DNA from: Acholeplasma sp.
GTDB taxonomy: Bacteria > Bacillota_I > Bacilli_A > Acholeplasmatales > Acholeplasmataceae
Assembly (NCBI GenBank): GCA_003605085.1
Contig: QZKD01000023.1
Span: 1-60,760 of the forward strand
Direction: 5' to 3'
Length of the DNA stretch: 60,760 nucleotides
Shown: in pieces, positions 7,464 through 16,136 of the stretch
How the letters are laid out: each line of letters begins with the position of its first letter
How positions within the stretch are numbered: position 1 is the stretch's first letter
Translations under genes and position numbers: made by a program
The notes under the pieces: generated by a model
Seen by the model: only the letters and a program-made list of their open reading frames with translations
What the model was told of the DNA's origin: nothing
The model's database searches: none

Positions 7464-9473
7464 ATGGCAGAAACAGTCAAAGGATTAAACATTAAATTAA
7501 CACTTGATGGTAAAGATCTAGAGAATGAACTCAATGGTATAAAGAAAGATCTCAAAGAACAAAATAAAGACCTTAAAACCATTAATACTAACCTGCGTTA
7601 CGATAGTTCAAATCTAGAACTTTGGAAATCAAAACAAGACAAACTTAACAACATATTATCGACAACTAAAAAGCGACTTGACGCTCAAAACGCAGAACTT
7701 GAACAAGCTAAAAAGGCTGTTCAGATTGGCGATATGAGTCAAGAAGAGTTCAATAAACTCAAACGCAATGTACAATACACAGAAGCTGAGATATCAAAAT
7801 TAAATAATGAGCTTGGTAAAACCAATAGTAAAATCAAAGAATTAAGTAATGCTAAATTTGATAAGATTGGTAAACTTGGTTCAACACTCACAAAATCTTT
7901 AACGGTTCCTATTTTAGGAGCCGTTTCTGCTTTAACAGCATTTTCGGTCAAAGCAGCATATACTGCTGATGAAATTGGAGATACAGCTCAAAAGATAGGT
8001 TTAACTGCAGAAGCATTTCAAGAGTGGAATCACGTTGCTACCATTATGGGTGTATCGACAGAAAGTCTTAATAAAGGATTTATTAAAGTCAATGGTATCT
8101 TAGGTGATATAGCAACTGGTAATGCGGACAAAGTTGTGGATAGTTTAGCTTTGATCGGATTAACTGTTGATGATCTAAAAGGCAAGAATGCTGATGAGGC
8201 ATTTGAAATTATTAGTGAAGCATTAAGTAAGGTTGAAGACGAAGCCTTAAGAGTTGGTGTTGCTAATGAATTCTTTGGAGAGAAAATTGGAACTGAACTT
8301 ATACCTATTCTTTCCAGTGAGATTTCTACGATTAACGACTTAAGACAGGAAGCAAGAGATCTTGGTATTGTTACTAATGAGCAAGCAGCACAAGCTGGTG
8401 AATTTACAGATGCACTAGATAGAACGAAACAAGCTTTATCAAGTTTAGGTGTAGACATCGCAACAACCATGATGCCAATTTTACAGGCATTGATCATCAA
8501 AGTAAGAGATGAGATCATTCCAGTTGTGAAAGATTGGATTGCAAGGTGGAATAGCTTAGATTCTGATACCAAAAAGATGGTTGTTACATTAGTCGGTTTG
8601 GTTGCTGCTGTTGGTCCAGTTCTAGCCATTATCGGTAAGGTTGGACCACTGCTTAACATCATTGCCATGACACTTAAAGGTGTCGGTTCTGCGGGGCTTT
8701 TCGCTGGTGCAGGTATAAACTTTGCGACGCTTGGAATAGGTGCGCTAATCGCCATTTTAGCGATGGCACTATTTCAAAGTGAAGAGTTCAAAGCGCTTCT
8801 TGATAGGCTTATGGAAACCTTTATGCAGCTCTTACCACCAATACTTTCTATCGTAGATGCACTTATGACTGCATTGCAGCCTATCTTAGACGTGATCATT
8901 GATCTAGTATTAATGTTGGTTGATTTACTTGTTCCAATTTTAGATGTTATTTTAATGCCACTTATCATGCAAGTAGGTATGTTTGCTGAGATTTTAGAAA
9001 TGTTAGCACCTCTAATTACAACACTAGGAGAGATATTACAAGCTGTCTTGGTACCGGCAATTAAATTATTAAAAACAGTCCTGGATCCCATTTTAAAAGT
9101 TGTACAAAAAATCATCGAGTTCATTCAGAAAATATTCGAATGGATTGGAGATTTGCCATCAAAAATTGGAGACTTCGGTGGGAAGATAAAGAATGTATTC
9201 GGCAGTGTAACTGACGACATTAGTAATATTGCTTCTAAAGTTACGAGTGGCATTAGTGATTTTGCAGGAAAAGCTGCAGATAAAGTTGGTGGATTTTTCG
9301 GTAAGGTTGGTGGATTTTTTAGTGACACATTTAATCTAAAAGGATCAAGCACAGTCAACAACTCCAATTCGAATTCGTCAACAAGCAACACAAACAATAT
9401 CACCATCAATACGACATCTCCGACATTCGATATAGACTCCATCAATAGAGCTTTAGGAGGTAATGTGATTTGA
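7464..9473 (+). CDS. Phage tail tape measure protein
   Basis: The 669-residue product has an N-terminal coiled coil (about residues 20-130, EQNKDLKTINTNLR...), the TP901-type core with AAYTADEIGDTAQKIGLTAE and LGVDIATTMMPILQAL, then long hydrophobic stretches around residues 370-560 (VVTLVGLVAAVGPVLAIIG; several repeated LLPPILSIVDAL-like helices) and a Gly/Ser/Asn-rich end. Tape measure proteins set tail length and aid DNA ejection. At 669 aa the tail should be fairly short. The ATG at 7464 follows GGAGGTGAG. Confidence 0.93.
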   Translation: MAETVKGLNIKLTLDGKDLENELNGIKKDLKEQNKDLKTINTNLRYDSSNLELWKSKQDKLNNILSTTKKRLDAQNAELEQAKKAVQIGDMSQEEFNKLKRNVQYTEAEISKLNNELGKTNSKIKELSNAKFDKIGKLGSTLTKSLTVPILGAVSALTAFSVKAAYTADEIGDTAQKIGLTAEAFQEWNHVATIMGVSTESLNKGFIKVNGILGDIATGNADKVVDSLALIGLTVDDLKGKNADEAFEIISEALSKVEDEALRVGVANEFFGEKIGTELIPILSSEISTINDLRQEARDLGIVTNEQAAQAGEFTDALDRTKQALSSLGVDIATTMMPILQALIIKVRDEIIPVVKDWIARWNSLDSDTKKMVVTLVGLVAAVGPVLAIIGKVGPLLNIIAMTLKGVGSAGLFAGAGINFATLGIGALIAILAMALFQSEEFKALLDRLMETFMQLLPPILSIVDALMTALQPILDVIIDLVLMLVDLLVPILDVILMPLIMQVGMFAEILEMLAPLITTLGEILQAVLVPAIKLLKTVLDPILKVVQKIIEFIQKIFEWIGDLPSKIGDFGGKIKNVFGSVTDDISNIASKVTSGISDFAGKAADKVGGFFGKVGGFFSDTFNLKGSSTVNNSNSNSSTSNTNNITINTTSPTFDIDSINRALGGNVI

Positions 9474-10300
9474 TTAGGCAATTTTATATAGAAAACAAAT
9501 ATGGTGACACTTACTACTTTAACTATAAAAATCAAACACACATCTCTCAAGTAAGTGGATTAGGGTTTGCTCTCGATTCCAAGTATTTAGAATATCATAA
9601 CCTTTTTTCAAGGTCAGAATATAAGATTCCACTTTCAGAAATAACGACAACACTTGTATTCTTAAAAGGTTATATAGGATATAAAGCCTTTGTTGATTTC
9701 ATTAGTAAAAGTGGTGACGACCTAAAGTTATATTATCAAACAGATGCATTTAAGGCATATTGTTTTGTTGATGTAGCAAGCCTAACGAAAGCAGAACTCA
9801 TTTCGGGCACATTACAAAGTACTATTGTTTTCAAAAAGTTATCACTATGGCTAAGAGAAAAGACTTATGAAATCATAGCAAATGGAACTGCAACCGGCAA
9901 AGTATATCCTTATATTTATCCATATCACTATTCAAGTTCATATGAGGGAAAAACATTTATCATTAATGATGGATTGGATGATGCACCTGTTGTCATAGAA
10001 ATGCTTGGAGATGTAATTGATCCTGAAGTTATAGTCAAGAAGAGCGGAGAGATTGTGGCAACTCTAAGGTTATACATAACTGCTGATAATGCTTCTATTG
10101 TAGTTAACGCTATTCCAAGTAAACAGTTAATGACAAAAGAAGAATCAGGTATTGTTACAGACATATATGGATTACAAGATTTTGAAACGGATAATTTTAT
10201 CTTTCTAGGTCATGGTAATTACGAGTTTGAGTTTAAACCAGGCGTTGCAACTGAAACGATATGTAAAGTAACTGTGCTTGAAGGATATTTAGGGATTTAA
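9470..10300 (+). CDS. Distal tail (Dit)-like protein
   Basis: The 276-residue product starts at TTG 9470, which overlaps the TGA of the tape measure gene and lies nine bases after AGGAGG (9455-9460). The N-terminal domain (FYIENKYGDTYYFNYKNQTHI, VSGLGFALDSKYLEY) and FKKLSLWLREKTYEI are typical of the SPP1 gp19.1 / Dit family, which forms the hub joining tail tube to tip. The C-terminal half is a beta-rich galectin-like region. Position between tape measure and Tal supports the call. Confidence 0.85.
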   Translation: MIRQFYIENKYGDTYYFNYKNQTHISQVSGLGFALDSKYLEYHNLFSRSEYKIPLSEITTTLVFLKGYIGYKAFVDFISKSGDDLKLYYQTDAFKAYCFVDVASLTKAELISGTLQSTIVFKKLSLWLREKTYEIIANGTATGKVYPYIYPYHYSSSYEGKTFIINDGLDDAPVVIEMLGDVIDPEVIVKKSGEIVATLRLYITADNASIVVNAIPSKQLMTKEESGIVTDIYGLQDFETDNFIFLGHGNYEFEFKPGVATETICKVTVLEGYLGI

Positions 10301-10301
10301 T

Positions 10302-11420
10302 ATGAAACTATTGTTCTTAGATCGAAGTACTTTGCAGTATAAAGATAATGCATATGTCAGTAAGCAATATGAGATCATTTTAGACATGGTTTTAATTAAG
10401 CGATCAACGTTTCAAGTGAACAAGACAGAGATTAATTGTGAAATCGGGGATATTGTCATCCTGAAACATGACACATTCTCATATATAGGTATTCTTGAAA
10501 GTATTGAACGATTAGATGATTATACAACGAGTATTAAATCTCTCGATTTTAGGGAGATTTTTAATTTGGATATCATTGCGACCAGTTTTAATGGTGATTT
10601 AGCAGACTACTTATATCAAATCATAACGAACTATTTCAAGAACAATTCAGACGCGAGACAAAATTTGTCATATTTAACTGTAAGTAAAGAAACAAGTGTA
10701 ACAGGAAGTCTGAATTTTGAAACAGATAACATCATTAATATGTCAAAGATATTTGAACTGGTATCAAAGGGATACGGGATTAGTTTCAAAACAGAAGTCA
10801 TTTATCTTCGAGGAAGAATTACAGGCATTAGGTTTAGGATTATTGGTGTCAATCAAGGAACGATCATCAAGAGTGATTTTTCATCAATCATGCAGATAGA
10901 AACCAATGACTCGACCAGTCAACTCGTTAATAAGGTCATTTTCTATCCGAGAAGTGATAATCAAACTTATCTCAATGCTAGAACGTTTTATCTACTAACA
11001 ACTGGAGATATCACAGAAGATAGCTCGTCTGATCTAAGATATACAAGTGTGATGTCAAAGAGCTATTTTTATACAGATAACGAATACTTATCTCTTGAAA
11101 CAAAAGCAAGAAGTGAAATGGTCACGTCAAAACTAGATCACAACATTACTTTTATGATTGATATGAACAATAACATTTTTGTACCGTTCAAAAACATTAA
11201 TTTAGGTGATTATGTATCGTTTATTCATAAAGGTAAAACCTATGATTCAGTTATAACTGGAATTGAATTTAGAGATTCAATGAAATATGCAACGATAACG
11301 TTAGGAGAATACAGAGTGAAACTCACAGAAAAAATACAACTGCTCAGTAAAAATACTGGCAGTACTTCAACAAGTAATATCACAATTACAAATTCAAATA
11401 TCGATGGAGGTGAATTCTGA
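10302..11420 (+). CDS. Tail-tip hub protein (Gp37/Tal-like)
   Basis: The 372-residue product contains GDIVILKHDTFSYIGILESI, the SSIMQIETNDSTSQLVNKVIFYP segment and LGDYVSFIHKGKTYDSVITGIEF. This is the pattern of siphovirus ReqiPepy6 Gp37-like tail-tip proteins, equivalent to the Tal N-terminal hub domain. It lacks the long C-terminal peptidoglycan-hydrolase region often found in Tal proteins, which would suit a host with no wall. It starts two bases after the Dit stop and ends overlapping the next ATG. Confidence 0.8.
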   Translation: MKLLFLDRSTLQYKDNAYVSKQYEIILDMVLIKRSTFQVNKTEINCEIGDIVILKHDTFSYIGILESIERLDDYTTSIKSLDFREIFNLDIIATSFNGDLADYLYQIITNYFKNNSDARQNLSYLTVSKETSVTGSLNFETDNIINMSKIFELVSKGYGISFKTEVIYLRGRITGIRFRIIGVNQGTIIKSDFSSIMQIETNDSTSQLVNKVIFYPRSDNQTYLNARTFYLLTTGDITEDSSSDLRYTSVMSKSYFYTDNEYLSLETKARSEMVTSKLDHNITFMIDMNNNIFVPFKNINLGDYVSFIHKGKTYDSVITGIEFRDSMKYATITLGEYRVKLTEKIQLLSKNTGSTSTSNITITNSNIDGGEF

Positions 11421-12193
11421 TGGGTCTACAAAAAATCACATTTGAAGGTGGCAATGTTACAGCTAAGATTGATTCAGACTTGTATCATTTTCTTTTTTCA
11501 AGCGATGTTGGCATTTTAAAAGGATTAAAGAGCGAATGTAGTTTTACTTTAGCAAACAACACCATTACATTTAGTGATGGATATGTTTCGATTTATGGAC
11601 GTATCATCTATATGGAAAATTTGACAACAATCGGTATTACTCCTGACTCAAGTAAATATGGATATGTCGTTCTTGGGGTAGATAGTTCGAGTAACACAGT
11701 CAGTTTGTATTTGAAAGAACAAGTCGGGGGATATCCATCTTTAACGATGACAAATTTACTTTTAACTGATGGATTATATGAACTTGTATTGTGCGCTTAT
11801 ACAAAAACGACAACATCAGTGACTCTAACGAGTTATACACGAAAGATGATTAGTAATGATAAAGGACGTGTTGATTCATTAGATGATGAAATATTTAACC
11901 ATTACCTACCTGTTAGAAAGCAATTGACCTTAGTATCCGCAGGAACTTATCGGTTCTCAGGTACAAACTCAACTGAACTGAGTCAAGCAATCTTATATGT
12001 GACAATCAACAATCATACTGTTATTACATTTCCTGGTGAGCAGATGTTCTTATTTATTGGATCTAATACATCAATTTCATATAGATATGCATCAGGAGAT
12101 TATTCATTAAGCGTTGTTTATGAAAATGGAATCGTGACTTTAACAACCGGAAATACGACACACAACATTACCAGTGTGTTTATGAAAAAATAG
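11420..12193 (+). CDS. Tail-tip/baseplate structural protein, unknown
   Basis: The 257-residue product (MGLQKITFEGGNVTAKIDSDLYHFLF...) is rich in Ser, Thr, Gly and beta-strand patterns, as in phage baseplate or receptor-binding proteins. Its first 130 residues (KGLKSECSFTLANNTITFSDG, GYVSIYGRIIYME) resemble phage tail proteins placed after the Tal gene. No catalytic motif is visible. The start follows GGAGGTGA and overlaps the previous stop. Function is inferred from position. Confidence 0.65.
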   Translation: MGLQKITFEGGNVTAKIDSDLYHFLFSSDVGILKGLKSECSFTLANNTITFSDGYVSIYGRIIYMENLTTIGITPDSSKYGYVVLGVDSSSNTVSLYLKEQVGGYPSLTMTNLLLTDGLYELVLCAYTKTTTSVTLTSYTRKMISNDKGRVDSLDDEIFNHYLPVRKQLTLVSAGTYRFSGTNSTELSQAILYVTINNHTVITFPGEQMFLFIGSNTSISYRYASGDYSLSVVYENGIVTLTTGNTTHNITSVFMKK

Positions 12194-12204
12194 GAGGAAA
12201 ATAA

Positions 12205-13056
12205 ATGGCAACAATTCAAATTAAAAGAAGAACCTCAGCAGGAACTGGTCCTCTTGTAGGTACAACAGGCACTGTCAAAGCTGGTGAACCACAAGTAGAT
12301 TTTAGTGGTGAACATCTCTATATAGCAAAAGCAGATAAGGTTGCAAGTGTATCTGTTCCGTTAGCGGAATCAGATTATTTAAAAATCCCAGGAGTAGCTA
12401 AAGTTGATGCTCAAATCGATACAAAGATTACGGCATTGAATCTAGGGACGGCTTCAACTAAAAACACAGGAACAGGAAATGGCAACATTCCTATATTGGA
12501 TTCGAACGGTAAGTTAGCAGATAGCGTTGTCCCAAAGATTGCACTTACAAATACGTTTGTAGTCGCAAGTCAGACTGCTATGCTCGCATTATCTACTGCA
12601 CAGGAAGGTGATGTTGCTGTTAGAACAGACTTAAACAAATCATTTATCTTAAAGGCAGCGCCATATTCAACGTTAACGAACTGGCAAGAACTTCTAACAC
12701 CAACGGATGCAGTGACGAGTGTCAATGGATCTACAGGAGCAGTATCCATTACACTTGCAGGTCTAGGTGGTGTTGCATCATCTACATATGACACGCATGT
12801 TGCCAGTAATCTTCATCTAACAACTAATCAGAGAACCATTTTAGATAATGTAAAAATCACTGAAATAATCGATACGGATGGGATTGCTCTTGCTGCTTCT
12901 GAAGCTGCGTATGCCAGTGCGGTCATCACTGATGGTCTTGTATTTTATCCCATCATCGATACAGGTTATACACCAGATAAAATTAAGTATAAACTCGGTA
13001 TCGATGCAAGTAAAATTCTGCAGCCATCTTCAATTATTGATGGTGGTACATATTAA
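12205..13056 (+). CDS. Tail fibre with Mtd-like N-terminal domain
   Basis: The 283-residue product begins MATIQIKRRTSAGTG and continues VKAGEPQVDFSGEHLYIAKADK. This is the prism-like N-terminal domain first described in the Bordetella phage major tropism determinant and common in fibres. A linker with GTASTKNTGTGNGNIPILDSNGKLADSVVP and SVNGSTGAVSITLAGLGG follows, typical of phage fibre shafts. It probably contacts the host surface. It overlaps the next gene, which has a related N terminus. Confidence 0.82.
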   Translation: MATIQIKRRTSAGTGPLVGTTGTVKAGEPQVDFSGEHLYIAKADKVASVSVPLAESDYLKIPGVAKVDAQIDTKITALNLGTASTKNTGTGNGNIPILDSNGKLADSVVPKIALTNTFVVASQTAMLALSTAQEGDVAVRTDLNKSFILKAAPYSTLTNWQELLTPTDAVTSVNGSTGAVSITLAGLGGVASSTYDTHVASNLHLTTNQRTILDNVKITEIIDTDGIALAASEAAYASAVITDGLVFYPIIDTGYTPDKIKYKLGIDASKILQPSSIIDGGTY

Positions 13057-13736
13057 TGGCTATCATCAGAGTCAAGCGTGGATCCACCACACCAACAACG
13101 TCTAATTTGGCCTATTTAGGTGAGCTTGCCTTTGACTATAGCAATGAGGTGCTCTATGCAAGAGGGGTTTCATCTGTCATAAAAATCGGTGGAGAACTTG
13201 AAAAAGTGTATTTTTATCAAGGATATTCATATTATCATAGTTTATCCTATGCGTTTGATCCAGATTACATCTATAAAGTGCATGTGATTGCTTCTACACA
13301 AGGTTCATCTTTGGACACATCGGACACCTATATTTACTACAGAACATCTTCATTATCAAATTTACCTGGCTCATATATTAGTCATCACGTAAATACTCAA
13401 GATACTACGCATGATAAAAGCTCAGTTACAAACACCACTGCTCAATACATTGAGGATAGTTATGTTTCTGGACCAACGATAACAAGTGGTATTACAAAGG
13501 TAATTGACTTTGAAATATCACCGACATTTAAGTCCAGTTATCTGGATACCCAACAGTGGGTTGCATATGGAAAGAGTATAACCACATTAGCAGGTCAAGG
13601 AGATGGCACAATCAAGATGGTAGATTTTGCGCATTCCGTTTATGGAGCTCTTGCAGCGCTATACATAAACCCAGGTATGTCCATTGGTTCACCTGATAGT
13701 ATCTCTGTAACGATTTATAGAATGAAAAGAAAGTAG
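13056..13736 (+). CDS. Second tail-fibre protein with short Mtd-like N terminus
   Basis: The 226-residue product starts MAIIRVKRGSTTPTTSNL with LGELAFDYSNEVLYARG, the same attachment module as the fibre before it. A Tyr/Ser-rich variable C-terminal region follows (YYHSLSYAFDPDYIYKVHVIAS...). Two adjacent fibre proteins with like N termini suggest a duplication of the attachment module with different receptor-facing domains. The ATG at 13056 overlaps the previous TAA. Confidence 0.75.
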   Translation: MAIIRVKRGSTTPTTSNLAYLGELAFDYSNEVLYARGVSSVIKIGGELEKVYFYQGYSYYHSLSYAFDPDYIYKVHVIASTQGSSLDTSDTYIYYRTSSLSNLPGSYISHHVNTQDTTHDKSSVTNTTAQYIEDSYVSGPTITSGITKVIDFEISPTFKSSYLDTQQWVAYGKSITTLAGQGDGTIKMVDFAHSVYGALAALYINPGMSIGSPDSISVTIYRMKRK

Positions 13737-13744
13737 GAATCAAA

Positions 13745-14083
13745 ATGGCGATTATTAAAGAACTAAGTACGAAGTTTGGAATTGGGGCATCCTATCATCG
13801 AATTACAGCATTTAACATCAGTTATGCAAACAAGAAGATCACAATTTGTGTTGCGTCCTATTTATCCAAAGAAGCGAGAGCAAATAAGAATGAGCCAATA
13901 GAAGAATTGGACATCTCAATTCCATTTTCCGACTTCACATCGTTTTTAGATGTTAATCCAATCGTTCAAGGATATAAATGGCTAAAACAAAATGTCATAG
14001 GGTTTGAAGACGCAATTGATGACTATGATGTGATTGAACCAAAACTTCCTGAATCCATAGAGGAGGTAGAGCTATTTGAGTGA
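13745..14083 (+). CDS. Small tail-module protein, 112 aa, unknown
   Basis: MAIIKELSTKFGIGASYHRITAFNISYANKKITICVASY opens a soluble beta-rich protein with an acidic tail (PESIEEVELFE). Proteins of this size and pattern often follow fibre genes in Firmicutes siphophages, but I do not recognise a named family. It overlaps the TTG start of the next gene by eight bases, so the two are probably translated together. Confidence 0.6.
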   Translation: MAIIKELSTKFGIGASYHRITAFNISYANKKITICVASYLSKEARANKNEPIEELDISIPFSDFTSFLDVNPIVQGYKWLKQNVIGFEDAIDDYDVIEPKLPESIEEVELFE

Positions 14084-14714
14084 TATATTTAACATGATTG
14101 AAGGGGTGTTTCCAAATACGGAGATACTCCTTATTTATTATGGAGGTTCGATCGCGTATGGATTAGACAGCTATTCAAGCGATAAAGATGTCACAGTTAT
14201 CTTAGATGGATTTCGAGGTAACCTACATATAACGCTTGGCGAGTATGATCTATTTGTATTTGCGAAGGATCGTTTTATTCAAAGGCAGCAATTTGATGAA
14301 TCCATTATTGCTTACCATAGAGCTGCTGCAGACAATGTAATGAGTATAGAACGAACACTTATCTATATCAATCCATCTTTTCAAGAAACGCTTAATCAGC
14401 TTCTAGTTTTTGAGGATAAGGAATTTATGCTTAATCATATCGCAGCAGAACTTGAATATGGTCGCATGCGTTTCGAAGTAAACACCAACTTTAAGTCCCA
14501 TTATCATGTTTTCCGGATTAGAGGAATGGTTGATCATTACGAAAAAACTGGAAAGTATGAGCTTGTTGTTGAAGAACCTTGGTTTACTAAGATGATGGAC
14601 TTTAAAAATAATTGGGATAATGAAATCGCACAAAAGTATGTGGAAGAAATCAAAGAACAATTGGACTACCTTGAAAATTACCGAAATGAGATGATTCATA
14701 ATGGACTGGGATAA
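14076..14714 (+). CDS. Pol-beta-type nucleotidyltransferase in phage tail-lysis junction
   Basis: The 212-residue product starts at TTG 14076 after GAGGAGG. Near residue 20 it has YYGGSIAYGLDSYSSDKDVTVIL, which fits the GS...DxD pattern of the minimal/COG3541-like nucleotidyltransferase fold, here GGS then D-K-D. The remainder is helical (HIAAELEYGRMRF; EEIKEQLDYLENYRNEM), as in those proteins. The family transfers a nucleotide to an RNA, protein or small molecule. Substrate cannot be told. Its place between tail fibre and holin genes is unusual; it may modify host tRNA or a phage or host protein. Confidence 0.65.
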   Translation: MSDIFNMIEGVFPNTEILLIYYGGSIAYGLDSYSSDKDVTVILDGFRGNLHITLGEYDLFVFAKDRFIQRQQFDESIIAYHRAAADNVMSIERTLIYINPSFQETLNQLLVFEDKEFMLNHIAAELEYGRMRFEVNTNFKSHYHVFRIRGMVDHYEKTGKYELVVEEPWFTKMMDFKNNWDNEIAQKYVEEIKEQLDYLENYRNEMIHNGLG

Positions 14715-15027
14715 TTTATTAAATCTATTTAGAATGGAAAATCTAATCTATTGGATAGTGACAATGGTTGTTGTCATTTTAACGACTATAAAACAGTTCA
14801 ACAGACAAGAAAGAAACAATAAGTCAAAGAATGATGAAATCATGATGAACTTACAAAAAATCGAAAAACAGAATGTGAAAATGATCAATCTACTCGAACT
14901 TCATTCACAGGATATCAAGTCATTAAAAAAAGATGTCAATGTTTTAGAACATCGGGTATCAAGATTAGAAGATTCACAAGTTAATATCTATAAACACTTA
15001 GGAGGAAAAGAAAATGACAACACTTGA
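14701..15027 (+). CDS. Membrane protein with coiled coil, holin/XhlA-like
   Basis: The 108-residue product has one membrane segment (LIYWIVTMVVVILTTI, about residues 16-31) followed by a long coiled coil (MNLQKIEKQNVKMINLLEL...VNVLEHRVSRLED). This resembles phage lysis-module proteins of the XhlA or accessory holin type, although XhlA places its membrane segment at the C terminus. It overlaps the nucleotidyltransferase before it and the holin after it by 14 bases each, so it belongs to the same translation unit. Confidence 0.6.
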   Translation: MDWDNLLNLFRMENLIYWIVTMVVVILTTIKQFNRQERNNKSKNDEIMMNLQKIEKQNVKMINLLELHSQDIKSLKKDVNVLEHRVSRLEDSQVNIYKHLGGKENDNT

Positions 15028-15499
15028 GATAATTTTATTGGTAATATCATTGTTATTACTTGCGCTTTATGTAACTTCAAAACTGGATAAAAACCAGTCA
15101 TTTAACGAAGTGATTAAGGAAGTCAAAGAAGATTTGAAACATACCGCAGAGAATGTGTATGACCTGGTGAACAAAGCAAAAGATATTGTTTTTGATGATA
15201 GTGTTCAAAAGACGATTAAAGAATTTATTATGATTGTAGAAGAAAAGAATCAGTTAGCGAAAACCAAAGGCGAGACATATCTTAATGGCGATGATAAAAA
15301 GTTAGCTGTTATTTCTCGTTTAAGTGAATGGGTAAGTAATATAACCGGATCTACAGAGAAAGCAGTTGAATTTGTCGAAACAAATCAATCAAAGATTGAA
15401 GCGATCATTAATGACTACATATCATTTAGCAACAAGATGCAAGGAAAAGAAACCTTATCTGAAGCAGAAAAAATAATCAAAGAACAATTAAATAAATAA
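15014..15499 (+). CDS. Phage holin, LL-H family
   Basis: The 161-residue product has an N-terminal membrane segment (ILLVISLLLLALYVTS, residues 6-21) and a long helical cytoplasmic part. That part contains VKAVEFVETNQ-like and IEAIINDYISFSNKMQ segments and fits the LL-H-type phage holin family (SRLSEWVSNITGSTEKAVEF). Holins permeabilise the membrane at the end of infection. The ATG follows AGGAGG (15000-15005). No endolysin follows; a terminator comes directly after. Confidence 0.75.
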   Translation: MTTLEIILLVISLLLLALYVTSKLDKNQSFNEVIKEVKEDLKHTAENVYDLVNKAKDIVFDDSVQKTIKEFIMIVEEKNQLAKTKGETYLNGDDKKLAVISRLSEWVSNITGSTEKAVEFVETNQSKIEAIINDYISFSNKMQGKETLSEAEKIIKEQLNK

Positions 15500-15505
15500 T
15501 CACAG

Positions 15506-15548
15506 ACCTCATGAACAGGAAATTATCCTCAACATGAGGTTTTTTTTA
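15506..15548 (+). terminator. Terminator closing the phage late operon
   Basis: ACCTCATG (15506-15513) pairs with CATGAGGT (15533-15540), with a small inner GGA/TCC pairing, and is followed by eight T. It separates the structural/lysis genes from the integration module. Confidence 0.85.
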
Positions 15549-15607
15549 TTTTTTACCGGCAAAACGGACCTTACCTCGCCATTTAACTAGTGAAGGAGGT
15601 TGATCTT

Positions 15608-15883
15608 ATGAGTGATGATGTAAAAAATAGGATAAACGAGTTGAAAGAAAAAGGATATGGATACAAAAGAATTGCGAAAGAGTTATCCATGACTGCGAGT
15701 GCAGTAAGGTATACACTTGCAAAAATATCAGAAGAAGATTTACTTCTCGGCACATGCAAATATTGCGGAATCACCATGAAGTCTGTCAAGGGAAAGAAGA
15801 AAAAGGTATTCTGTTCTGATCATTGCAGATATCAGTTTTGGAATCAGAATCGAAAAGAGAAAAAACATCATGAAACGATCTAA
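15608..15883 (+). CDS. Small HTH plus zinc-finger protein of the integration module
   Basis: ATG 15608 is chosen because AAGGAGG (15594-15600) is seven bases upstream. The 91-residue product has a helix-turn-helix-like N terminus (INELKEKGYGYKRIAKELSMTASAVRYTLAK) and a four-ligand zinc motif CKYCG...FCSDHC. The C-terminal zinc part ends RYQFWNQNRKEK. Such small DNA-binding proteins often precede large serine recombinases in Bacillota mobile elements and may act as a directionality or control factor; that role is inference. Confidence 0.7.
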   Translation: MSDDVKNRINELKEKGYGYKRIAKELSMTASAVRYTLAKISEEDLLLGTCKYCGITMKSVKGKKKKVFCSDHCRYQFWNQNRKEKKHHETI

Positions 15884-16136
15884 TCTCGAAAAATATATTT
15901 TATCTATGAAACCTATTAGATTAATTTATGAATCTGGAAAAATGACTAAGCAAGATTATCAAAAAGCAGAGTCACATTTAGCAGATAAGTATTGTATCAA
16001 AAAAGGTAATCTATACCGACTTATTGACTTGACTATACCTTCAAAAAGAGTGATATATAGTGTGTCGGAAGAGGAGGTAAATGATGATAAAGAAAACAGT
16101 AACAAAAGTAAACGCGTTACCCAAGTTAGCGAGTAA
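15870..16136 (+). CDS. SHOCT-like small protein upstream of recombinases
   Basis: The 88-residue product MKRSNLEKYILSMKPIRLIYESGKMTKQDYQKAESHLADKYCIKKGNLYRLIDL carries a short SHOCT-like helical hairpin (KMTKQDYQKAESHLADKY). It overlaps the zinc-finger gene by 14 bases and the first recombinase by 56 bases. Genes of this type are regular companions of tandem serine recombinases. Biochemical role unknown. Confidence 0.6.
   Translation: MKRSNLEKYILSMKPIRLIYESGKMTKQDYQKAESHLADKYCIKKGNLYRLIDLTIPSKRVIYSVSEEEVNDDKENSNKSKRVTQVSE

Noticed and set aside
8030-9550. Long - strand open frames across the tape measure gene
   Set aside because: They mirror a well-supported + strand gene and have no ribosome sites or recognisable domains.
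12205-13736. Diversity-generating retroelement because of Mtd-like fibres
   Set aside because: No reverse transcriptase gene, template repeat or accessory gene is present; the similarity is only to the N-terminal attachment domain.
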